The notes under the pieces: generated by a model
Told to the model about the DNA's origin: nothing
Seen by the model: the letters and a program-made list of their open reading frames with translations, nothing else
Database searches by the model: none
Translations under genes and position numbers: made by a program
Part shown: one piece after another, positions 26,101 to 35,344 of the stretch
How the letters are laid out: the number at the start of each line of letters is the position of its first letter
How positions within the stretch are numbered: position 1 is the first letter of the stretch
NCBI GenBank assembly: GCA_022266195.1
Contig: WHVY01000007.1
Coordinates: 310,001-374,000 of the forward strand
Direction: 5' to 3'
Origin: Tetranychus cinnabarinus
Taxonomy: Eukaryota > Arthropoda > Arachnida > Trombidiformes > Tetranychidae
Length of the DNA stretch: 64,000 bases

Positions 26101-29100
26101 CAAACTGATTAAAATCTATTAATAGCAACAATTTGATTTGCCAAATGAGTTGAGTTTTTGTTTTCCATCTTTTCAGTTTCATGAGTTATCAACGAGTTTA
26201 TACGAAGCAAAAAAAGGTTACCGACACTTTTTTTCTTGTTGATCATGAAGAGGTGTAAACTAAAGTTGTCAATCAAATTATGATTGATTAAGTGCCAATT
26301 AGAGGAAATTGTTAATCAGGATTGTTAATCTCATTGAGTGTAAAATGTTCATGTTTTTCATCTTTTCTCAATTCACTCATTCACTCTATTCAACCCAATC
26401 ATGCAAAGTTTAACACCAAACTAATCAAGTAACGACTAATTATTAATCTCCTTAAAAGGTAACAATCCAATGAGAGATTTAACCATTAATCCAAGTTAAT
26501 CCAGAAAAGATTAACAGAGTTGATTGAATTGTTGATTAAGATTCGCCTAAATTGAATAATAAAACAGTCATCTTGAATGGACAATGGAAACACCAGAAAA
26601 GCTCGACAAGTATTTTTGTGTCTTTAACCTGGAATCATCAAGTCTGATGATAAATGAGTGTAAATGACTTGAGGCTAAGTCTGAGTTTTGAAAAAGTGTT
26701 TTTACCTTTTCTGTTGAAAAATATCTCAACATTGTAACCAAATGTAATATCTCATATTGATGATAACCATTGGAAAATTGAGAGAAAAATCGAAGGAAAA
26801 AAAGTGTGAAATGATCAGAAATCGCAAGTTGATCAGACTTGTAAATATTTGCTGTTAGATTGATTGAACATTGGAGACTCACAACCTCAGGTTAAGGTAA
26901 AAGGTTTGTTTTTGTTTGAAACTTTTGTAGATTCATTGGTTTCTCAAGATTTCTGTTTTTACTCTTAATGGTTAACTGTTGCAATTGTTTGCATTACTGT
27001 TTATAAAAGGTCAGTTGAAAGTGATGAATAGAGGTGAAAAGAGGAAACTGATGTAGAGAGAGAGAGAGAAACAACGGTCAAAAATGAGTTACAACTGGCC
27101 AATACTTGGATAACATTTGAAGGTAAAGAGGGAAGTTTCAAGAGGATGATAATGTTGATGAAACGGTGATGATGAATAAAAAAGGTGCAAAAAACTGTTG
27201 TAAAGGGAAATCCTTGAAGCACGAATTGAAAGGTAAATAGTTGAACTTACGTTTACATTCATGAGCATCTTGGGCTGTGGCTCGAGCCCAGGGAACATCA
27301 AAATGAAATGGTTTGCATTTCTCACAATCACGTCCTGCTGTGTTGTGTTTACAATCACAGGTAAGTTGACCTTCTCGGTTGGTGACGCACCTAAGTTGGG
27401 TCAAGAGAGGAACAGAAGAAGAAGAAGAAAAAGGTTAACACAAAAAACCAATAAACAATCACCAATCAAAAGTGGACATTGACCATTATTTGGTTCAACC
27501 TTTTTTCGCCCGAAAATGTTTCTCCAAATTTCTCTTCTCTTCATTACCAGTGAATAGAGTAAAATTAATTTTTGCCACTTTCACTGGTTCCACTTTATTG
27601 TCCATTTTCAATGGTCAGTCTTTTAATCCATAACATGCTGTGAAATTGCGCCTCAACTGGCTCCAAGTTTGACACACTTGAACACTTGCATTGCTGTTAA
27701 TTTATTGCGCCTTCAAAATGGGAAAACAATTGCAACAATAATTTAACAAATTGTCAATCAATCCAAACTTTTTGATGATTTATTTAATATTAACATTGGA
27801 AATGAGCTTTTCTTTGGTCTTGGGTTAACTCGTAAATCATATTGACCTCCTGATAAGCTTTTTAATTTGTTACTTTGTTCGTATTTTTGCTAGTCGATTG
27901 TGCTAATTATCATTTCCATACACAAAGGTAAACAATTTAATAGCTTTTGGCTCTTTCATTATTGATTACTGTTCATTAAGAAAACTTCCCATTCTGTTCA
28001 ATTTAAATATTGAAAAATAAATATTGACTTTTGTTTTCTCCAATTTAACTTTTCTTTTTACGCTTGCAAGCTTTTACCGCTCAATGAGTCACTTGATTAG
28101 GTTTAAAGGTAAGCAGTGAACTATTCTTGAATTTCCTCTTTAATCAACCCTTTCGAGGTTTCATTCAAGATGCATTCGTATCATCATTCATTCATGGACG
28201 AATTCAATGCTTTTGCAATAAAATCAAAATGTACAGTTACTCAAGTTAAACACTTTTAGAGACTTGACTCTGGAGTCATTAAAACTTCACAAGTTTTAAC
28301 TTAAATGACCAAAGTTGAGAGCAAAAACATTTCAAAATTGAATTACTTAAAAGTCTGGTCCACGAAATTTGAATATTTATCATGTCAAGAATCAGAAAAC
28401 TTTAGTCTCAGTCTTCAATCCATTATTTAGTTTTGAAATTTTTCCTCAAATCACAGGATCGAAACAAAAGTCTGCTCTTCTTGAGTAAAAGCATGAGTCA
28501 ATTGACTTTATCGACTAAATTCAATTTCGTTTCATCTTACATTGGATTGAAAATTAAAACTCAAACAAAAGTTGATAAAATTTTGGTCGATCCGATTGCT
28601 AAGTTTGGTTTCATCCTAATAACGTTAGACTCAAAAACTGACAAAACGTGAAAAGTTGAAAATCGCAATTCAAAGCTTAAGGTTGATCACAGAGTTATTT
28701 TGCATTCTAATGAATATTGCAATAATACCACAAAATTTATCTTGAATCACATGGAATACAAAGAATTTTGATGAATTTTCATCTGATGAAACAGGACATT
28801 TGATGCCAGTTGAAAGCCAACGTCCCACCCAACTTTGTTTAACAATTAATGAACTCGGAGTAAAGACTCAATCCAGTATCTAAATTATTCAAAAAGCATT
28901 TAAAGCGGACATTAATCATTGTTCAACCCAATAATATGGTTGACCATTTGATTGATTGTAGCCAGTTGATTGATAATGGCTTGTTTTGCCAATAAATATT
29001 CAACATTCAACCAAACTCATGATAAAAAGAGTGCAATGGAATATGAATGAATAATTGACTGGAAAAAGATGATATTGAAACTAATATCATAAAATGATCT

Positions 29101-32100
29101 CTACTTTTCCAAGTAAACAGTTAATCGAAAGAATAGAACATTTTATTGAAAAAAAGAAAAAGAAAAGGGGTTTTCCAGAGAAGAGAAGTATTTTTACTCT
29201 TTGATAAGTTGAATATGCAAATGGATGGATATGCATTAATAAACGCAAACAAACAAAGGTAAAAGTTTAATGTGATTGAAGTCCTTTTTTTCATCTCTTT
29301 GCTTCTGTCAAATAGTAATATGAATTACAATTGAAGCTACACTTTTGGCTTTTGTACCAAACACTTTGTATTATTACTGGTTTTGATGAAACTGGCAAAC
29401 CAATAATATTACAATGACCGAGGGTCAAAGATGAAGAAATGGAGAGAAGGTCAATAGTGAGGAGAAGAATGAAAAAGATTATTTGTTGGACTTCTGTGAA
29501 GGTGAAGAAGAAGAAGAAGAATATTATTACAATTATTTATTATTATAAATGTTAACACGATTCAGTATCAGTTCTAGTCGATCAATTGAAAAGGCTTATG
29601 CTTTTTACCTTTTTCTTATCATCATCTGTGTCTATTTATTTTCATCTTTTCTCTTCTTCTTTTCTCTCTTCATCTAATTTTGCTTCAACGTAAAATGAGA
29701 CTGATGTTTAACACATCAACGGATAGTTTGAATGAATGATGATGATCAGTTAAACAGTTAAACCTCATCTCATATTTCACCCAACAAAATTGGATTAACC
29801 TTCTTCTTCTTCTTCAATTGTAAAACAAAAATCTCTGAAGATGAGGTTAAGATGAAGATTGAAGGATAAGAAAATGAGATCATTTTCTCTGTGGAAATCA
29901 ATTCTGATTATTCTGATTAAGATTTCTGGCCCTTTTCATCTTCTTTCCTTTCTTTTACTAGTTACTTTTACTTCTCAATGACTCATGAAAAGATAGGTTG
30001 AAACTGATGATAATGAAGGGTAAAGAGTAAGATGATGAGTAAGATGAAGCACATGAAAAGAGCAGCTTGCTGGTCAACCAAAAGGATAACAACATTACAC
30101 TCAAGGGACAGGAAAAAACTTCATCTTAACCTTTCTCTGGTCAATCCTGTAACAAAGTAACAATTACCTGAACTGAGATTGACTCGACATGAATGCGAAC
30201 CACTAAATTGACGTAAACTTCAAATGGTCAAAATTGCAGTAAAAAAGTAAAACCAAAAACTTTGAAGAAGTCAAAATTTTGATGAATATCGAAATGAGAA
30301 AATAACAAAAGTAAATTTTTTTTCGATTTTTTCGAAATTCTGAATTTTCGGTTATTCGATTGAACATCATCTTGAAGTTTTGAAACTTTTCCCTTTTTTG
30401 GTTGCAATTGGAAATGAATTTCGATTCGAAATTTTTTACTTTTGTTTTGATAAATTCAAGGTAAATTTAGAATGGTCAAGATGACCTGAATGAGACTGAG
30501 AATAAATAAATCATTGGAAATCTCGGAATTGGGTCAAACCTGAGAAGCGTAATAAATGTTAATAAATGATATTCTGTGTAAATTTGAAACCAACAATGAT
30601 TAGTAAAGTATCACAGGAAACAAGGTTTTCCAGGTTCATTGGATTATTCATCTCTCATCAATTGAAAAATTTCTCATGACTTACGGCTATTAATATGATC
30701 AGAATGAACAAGAGTAAAGAGGAACAAAAAAGGTGAGAAAAGCAGAAAATGTTCATTTTTCTCTTTTTCTCCATCTTCTTTTTTCTCTGAAAAATGTTTT
30801 TAATTTTAATAGCCTCAAGGAATGGTCAGTTTTATGCATTGTGTGTGGTCAAATCTTATTAACAATTCACACAAGAAAAGAGGAAAAAATATTAAATTGT
30901 TTCATTAAAAGTATCATTTAATGCATTTACTTTTTTTGCTAAACTAAACTTTTTTTCCAGATTCTCCATTCACTTTTAGGTAAAAAATTCATTCACGCAA
31001 TTACGTTTAATGCATTATTTTATTATTTATTATACAATTTCTAGTTTCTAAAGGTTTTTACCTGAAATTGCAAACACTTGTTTATTCACTTTTTTGTGTA
31101 TTCTTTGCAAAACAATAGTTTCTCCTGATACTTTTCAATGTTGGTAAACAATTTAGCTCTTCAATGATGTATCACATGTAATTCATTCCCTGTGAAATTT
31201 TCATGTAATCTGAGAGAAGAAGAAGAAAAAAACTTCAACCTTTAGTCATTATTGACAACTAGATTGAGCTCAATATTGAACCTGTACAATCAACTGTATA
31301 AGAAGTGCAAAAAAAAGTTTCACATCAATCAATATCAAAGATAAAAGAAAAGAGCATCAAGTTGATACAAAAATGCAAAATACGTGACAATAAGATGGAG
31401 TAAGGATGAGGATAAAATGAGATTGAGATGAAGAGGAGAAACATTTAAGATGAATAAGGGTAAAAAGATTTTGTTGTTTTTTCCACTTCGAAGGTTCTTC
31501 TGTACAAAGTTTTGGGTCACCATTGAGCTTCCCTTTTCTGACCCAGTCAAGTCTAATCTGTAGCACAAACTGAAACTAATGGTTAGCCAGTCACTTGATG
31601 ACCTTTCAAATGCCAATGCATTTGATGTAAAAGATGATGAGGATGAAGATGGGATGAGGGAGTTGCTTTACCTTGTGAGGGTGTGGAACCAATTTAGGCA
31701 AACATGTTATTATCTGTTTTAAACATGATTTGAAACACAATTAACTGTAACCTTTAACCTTTTTCCTTTACTCTGTGAGCTTTGAGAGAAGAAGGTAAAA
31801 ACAAAAAAAGTAAAGGTAAAAATGTTTTCTTCTGTTACTTGGTATTTGTAAAGGTAACAAGTTGAAAGTTTTTTTTCTCTTTACTTTGTGTTTCTTGTTA
31901 TGTTTTGAAAACATTGTTATCATCAAATTAATTACGGAAGAAAAAAGCTACGCAATTATCATGATTATGATTAACATTATTATCTTCATCTTCATCTTGA
32001 GCTGGTGACTTTCAAATTTTTAGACAAGTTGAACACAGTAAATGCAGGTAAATACGGTTTAGAGGTTTATTTTGTTTTTTCGTGGTTTTTCTCTTCTCTT

Positions 32101-33539
32101 TTTGTACTTCTCTCCATCAACTTTTATGAGTTGTTTGCACACTTTTTTTCTTCTAGCCAGGCTTATGAATTGTTCATGATGAACAGATTAAGCCATCAAA
32201 AAATAGAGTTTCTTTTTTTCTGGGAAAATAATGTTGCACATGATGACGATAGAGTAACAATGTGAAACAAGTTAAATATTGTTGAGATTCACTTGGAGTT
32301 GTTCATGTTTACATTGCAATTTCGTATTGCAAGGAAACAGTTGAACTTTTCCAGTTTGGACGCAATTTCAATGATGATCATGGTAAAGTGGATCATGGAA
32401 AGGCTTGTATGTGAGGAAAATTTTGGGGCTTTTATCATTAACTCTGTCTTACCTTGATGCATGTCCATTGCATTTGCATCGTCCACCAACTGCGAGGTCA
32501 GAGACTGCATAGTAAAAACTGTCTTCTGGCTTGTGAGCCATCAACATGTTGGATAAATCAGTTTCATTTGTAAATGGATCGAAAATGTTCAACAATGGAA
32601 ACGGTGTTGACCCTTTCACATTGCCATTGGTGTTGACATTGGTATTTGCATTGTTGCTGTTTTTACTGGGCTCATTGGGAATGGATGGAAGTGACAGTTT
32701 ATTGTCACTCTCAGTGTCATCCTCGTCATCTTCATCGGTAGAGTCAAAGTTGAGCAAAGGTGAAACAGTGTGTCCATTGACTCGATTAAATATAATCCTT
32801 ATATCGGTTGCAGTAACCCAATCCTGAAGCACGGGACTGTTGTCAAAATCATAAGCTGAAGGTCGACCCTCTAGGGTTGAGAAGGCTACTCGACCACCCG
32901 GTTGAGAGTCAGTCAGTGACTCCAGGCAAAGTGGCTCTTGTTCATTGGCTTTTGTCACCATTGATTTGGCCGCTCTATGGTAAACCTTTTGACAGTCCGA
33001 TGAATAGTATTGAAAGGGTTGCCAGGTTTCACCGAAATCGGTCGACTTCATGATTACCATTGAATCGGGTTTTTGAGAGCAAAACTGTAAACTAACATAG
33101 GTCAACTCATACTTTTTACCCAAACTCAGGGTTATGGAAATGTTTTCCGTTGGATCGGTAAACGAATCCGAGATCCAGCAAGTTGTATTGGTTGGATTGT
33201 GAAGGTCAGTTAAATATGCCAATGGATGACTTTGATCAGTATTTGAATCACTCAATGCCTAAATTGGTAAATGAATTTATATTGGAATAAATTTTCACCT
33301 TTTTTCTTCAGTCTTTTCGAATTGCACAGAAACTTTAACTAAATAAAAATGAATTTATTATTGGAAACATTACTCACCTTTACTTCTTTACCGAAAGCGG
33401 CATTCACAAAGTCGGGTATACATCGAATAGGATGGCCAAGTTCATCGTAGCATGGTTCGGTTATGGCCGAACCAGAAATGTGAAAAAGATGGAAAAGAAA
33501 AATTAATCCGATTGATTGTTTGACTGGCTGGCTTTTCAT
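5145..33539 (-). CDS. Net: netrin (laminin N-terminal, three laminin-EGF, NTR domain), nine exons
   Basis: Secreted axon-guidance cue that binds DCC/frazzled and UNC5 receptors. Exons on the minus strand, in coding order: 33378-33539, 32453-33258, 27251-27390, 14806-14994, 13981-14130, 13497-13562, 13367-13441, 7464-7652 and 5145-5284. Every junction is GT-AG and phases agree (0,2,1,1,1,1,1,1), giving 638 codons. Residues 1-25 form a signal peptide. The laminin N-terminal domain begins CYDELGHPIRCIPDFVNAAFG and includes GRPSAYDFDNSPVLQDWVTAT. Three laminin-EGF repeats span about 320-482 ([20 protein letters not shown] in the second, CPCKDGVTGVTCNRCAKGYQ in the third). A linker follows, then the C-terminal NTR domain (ACKCPKIK) and a basic tail. 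Oddities: the short cysteine-bearing stretch normally following the signal/FVNAAFG segment is absent, and residues about 215-300 hold an acidic and Asn-rich insertion in the laminin domain. Intron 3 (12.3 kb) contains a Gypsy element. Family assignment is certain; N-terminal completeness is not. Confidence 0.95.
5285..7463 (-). other. netrin intron 8
   Basis: A 2.2 kb AT-rich intron with GTAAGT donor and TTTACAG acceptor on the minus strand. A His/Asp-coding CAT/ATG simple repeat lies at about 7000-7040. No nested gene was recognised. Confidence 0.8.
7653..13366 (-). other. netrin intron 7
   Basis: A 5.7 kb intron between the two halves of the NTR domain. It holds several open frames of 60-135 codons that are rich in Phe, Leu, Ser and Lys. 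These are typical of AT-rich and GAT-repeat sequence, and none resembles a protein family. No transposon ends or RNA genes were seen. Confidence 0.75.
14995..17416 (-). other. netrin intron 3, segment 3' of the Gypsy insertion in netrin orientation
   Basis: Part of the 12.3 kb intron 3. AT-rich with GA- and GAT-type simple repeats (for example about 16300-16330 and 16995-17035). No coding segment or structured element is supported here. Confidence 0.7.
17417..18039 (+). repeat. left LTR of Gypsy element
   Basis: 623 bp, TG...CA ends, indistinguishable by eye from the right LTR. Positions about 17462-17563 are built from near-tandem 11-13 bp units around TGCAATAATACTA, with AATACTATGC and AATACTGTGC variants. 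An AATAAA polyadenylation hexamer is at 17816-17821. A TATA-like TATAAAAG is at 18015-18022, only about 18 bases from the LTR end. Confidence 0.95.
18040..18051 (+). promoter_or_regulatory. putative primer-binding site overlapping gag start
   Basis: Only ten bases (AGTCGACAGG) separate the LTR from the gag ATG. The string AGTCGACAGGAT resembles, at 11 of 12 positions, the complement of the 3' acceptor/T-arm of animal tRNA-Ser as I recall it, but it lacks the usual initial TGG. If used, the primer site overlaps the gag start codon. The tRNA comparison is from memory, so confidence is low. Confidence 0.35.
18050..18961 (+). CDS. Gypsy gag polyprotein
   Basis: A 303-codon frame starting ten bases after the left LTR. 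The central region (about residues 55-200) has the helical capsid-like make-up of Gypsy retrotransposon Gag (tryptophans in ENWVKM, FNGQE, VEFSRLKFF, VNDYFLRKR). Near residue 245 there is a zinc-knuckle-like motif with spacing C-x2-C-x9-H-x4-C, longer than the usual C-x2-C-x4-H-x4-C. It is followed by a basic, Gln/Asn-rich tail. The frame ends with TAA directly after the slippery heptamer TTTAAAC, which gives access to pol in the -1 frame. Gag assembles the virus-like particle that packages the element's RNA. Confidence 0.9.
   Translation: MSLHGSPTVSPTLNPSELNDNGPDNTDLTKGVQNSVVVEKRSEESVSQQRPVTTLHRPKLHVFNGQEKDITVENWVKMYETIAESYQWSEKQTLNALCEYLGGEALNFFIETRDGKSWEVIKNSLIARFGVQAVDPIVEFSRLKFFQTKDVNDYFLRKRRLANLACLTESQAVVLMIANLSDELRKCFIGHRVSTYNQFWSIAKAAETALEKRVNNFHHRSGQQNRPHKRKFELSDKPVKKQPKGACWGCERAGKPNQLHWSNECPLKKGQIQSVNHINQPFEPSTSTPNQRSNKQGKPDNLN
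18952..18958 (+). promoter_or_regulatory. -1 programmed ribosomal frameshift heptamer (TTTAAAC)
   Basis: In the gag frame the last codons read AAT TTA AAC followed by TAA, so the heptamer T TTA AAC fits X XXY YYZ exactly. The -1 frame stays open from here into the protease (about 21 codons before the LFDPGSS motif). A possible weak stem pairs AAGCC near 18979 with GGCTT near 19003. No stronger structure was evident by eye. Gag and pol frames are 2 and 1 respectively, as this mechanism needs. Confidence 0.8.
18961..21979 (+). pseudogene. Gypsy pol polyprotein (protease, RT, RNase H, integrase), broken by one extra base
   Basis: First part (19024-20100 as an open frame, extending upstream in frame to the slippery site): retropepsin-like protease with active-site motif FDPGSS, unusual in having Pro where DTG/DSG is normal. 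It is followed by reverse transcriptase with FCIDYRKLNE, FDVRSGFWH, LVMPFGFKNAP and the catalytic YIDD box. The frame stops at 20098-20100 just after the RT palm. From about 20100 a +1 frame continues to 21979 with the RT thumb, RNase H (ETDASKIGVGAV, ITDHAALKS), and integrase with an HHCC zinc domain (HDQFGHIG... CTPCLQGK), DDE-type residues (SIDTI, LADQYTA, GLCERV) and a C-terminal GPF-type module. The shift maps to the T-run 20092-20095. Apart from it, no stop interrupts the domains. The cause may be a genuine inactivating insertion or a homopolymer sequencing error. Confidence 0.93.
22114..22123 (+). promoter_or_regulatory. polypurine tract of Gypsy element
   Basis: A G-rich run ending GGGGGA abuts the right LTR (TGTAATAG at 22124). 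This is where plus-strand DNA synthesis of LTR retrotransposons is primed. It contains a C and a T, so it is not perfectly purine. Confidence 0.6.
22124..22746 (+). repeat. right LTR of Gypsy element
   Basis: 623 bp copy identical by eye to 17417-18039, including the internal 11-13 bp tandem units (about 22169-22270) and the AATAAA at 22523-22528. Followed by the target duplication TATT. Confidence 0.95.
22747..27250 (-). other. netrin intron 3, segment 5' of the Gypsy insertion in netrin orientation
   Basis: 4.5 kb of AT-rich intron. A less AT-rich patch at about 24200-24450 contains a 65-codon minus-strand frame without recognisable homology. A GAT-type repeat is at about 24950-24990 and a short (GA)n at 27055-27072. 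No gene is supported. Confidence 0.65.
27391..32452 (-). other. netrin intron 2
   Basis: A 5.1 kb intron separating the laminin N-terminal exon from the first EGF exon (donor GTAAGA, acceptor AACTTAG). It contains GAA-type repeats near 29505-29525 and 29805-29815 and low-complexity open frames only. Confidence 0.75.
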
Positions 33540-35344
33540 TTTGATGCAAGCAAAAAAGTTGAACTAATCAAGTGAACGCATGAAAACTGATCAATGGTAA
33601 GAAAATTGCTCAAGATTGATAAAAAAGAAAGAGTTAGAGAAAGAGCGAAACAATTGTAAACGCGAAAACAAACAATGCTTCTGTTGAATGTAACTTGCAA
33701 TGAGAAGCGTACAATGTTTTATTATCACTTTTCTAACCTCAGAATGGCAGAAAGAAGAAAAAAAGATGCAAAAAAGAGAGAGAAAAGTAAAGTGAGAATC
33801 TCTTATTCGCATGGTTATGGGTGAGTCATACTTTTCTGTTTAGTGTTGCCATCTACTGATTGATAATCGAACAACTTTTTTGATAACTTTTTCTGCTGCA
33901 GAATAAATTTTAGGAAATTGCGCATAGCGAACAGTCGACATTTCAATTAGTCGATATAAATAAACAGCAATGGCTTTTGAAACTAAACTTTCAACTTTTA
34001 TTTTTAGAAAGTGCTTCGAATCGTGATTCTAGAGTTTTAAGATCGTTCAAAGATCTTTTCTTGGGAATATTGTCAATGAGTAATTAGATTAGCAATTGAA
34101 AGTCTTGGAAATTTTCAAGCGTAGAAGTTTATCGCATTAAAAACTCCATATGAATTCGAATCAAGTTCGCTGTTGGAAAGTTGATACAATTTGATAGCAT
34201 TTATTAATACAACTAAAAATATGAAAGTCAAGTATTCCAGTAAAAAGAGATAAACAGCTTCGGTGAACTCGCAATGTCTTTTTGACAAGGGAAAACAAAG
34301 TAGTGTGTAATTCAAATAAAAATCAATTTTAATTTTCAAAAAAATCAGGTTTTATGAGTAATTAGCTCTCTAAAAATCTTTCGATTTACGAATTGAAGAA
34401 AAACTAGAAAAAGTATCAAAAACAAATGCTACATGTAAGTATCGTAACCAGATACAAAAAATGAGTGAAACAAAAGGCTTATCACAATGAGCACATACCA
34501 TCGCTTACTTCATTAATCTGTATATGCCAATAGACGCAATCATGCTTCGAACGCTATCTTCATTTGCGAATCGAAAGACATCCAACTCTATTGTTAGTCA
34601 GCAAGACGAATCAAATGACATAAGCATTGAAATCGATTTGAGTGGCTTGAGACTTTTCTTGCAAGTGATAATTCTTGATAATAATTGCTACTATTAAATT
34701 GGCTCACAAAAGAAGTTGATAAATTACTAACAATTACTTAATCCCTGTCAGAACAGGGATTGAATGCGCAAGATAAAATTGACCAAAAAACTGAATTGCA
34801 TCAACTGAAAAATAAAAGTGTTGCAAAGGACAATAGATGGCGACATGAAATTCAGCGCAATTTATCGTTTCATTTTTATGAGTCTAAGCAAACAAATGAG
34901 AAAAGTAAACCAACAGATTCAGTTTTCATCTCTGTTCATTCCAAGTTTACTGAATAAATGAAACAAGTGAAGATGATTCAAAGGGACTAAAAATACGCAG
35001 CGAGAGGAAAGAAATAACAGAAAGTAAGTTTCGCTGAACCAAAATGAGTTGATATTTTTTTCCCTGTGCAACTCCTAATTTTGCTTTAGTGTGTTTATCT
35101 TTACACCAAACATTATTGATATAATTTGCATCTTTAAAAGGATCCAGTCAGTTGATATTAAAATTGGTTTTCAAAATGAAACTTTATCCATCTTGCACCC
35201 AATATAACTGGAATAACTTATCCACTTAACCTGATTCCCTTCAAGTACCTGATCAATCATCATGATCACCCATTAAACCAACAAGTTGCTACTTCTGTTC
35301 AACAGAGAGGTTAATTAGTTTCCATCGGTTGACCAAGGGTCATC
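33540..35344. other. divergent intergenic region netrin / GPCR
   Basis: 1.8 kb that must contain both 5' regions. At 34524-34697 there is a 57-codon frame starting MPIDAIMLRTLSSFANRK, with less AT-biased codon use. At 34752-34957 there is a second frame (EQGLNAQDKIDQKTELHQLK...) that ends with TAA. Between them is a perfect inverted repeat AATCCCTGT / ACAGGGATT (34740-34761). These might be remnants or small exons of another gene; no family is recognised and the phases do not join simply. Confidence 0.4.

Noticed and set aside
26568..26882. 104-codon minus-strand frame in netrin intron 3
   Set aside because: Low-complexity composition and no splice or homology support.
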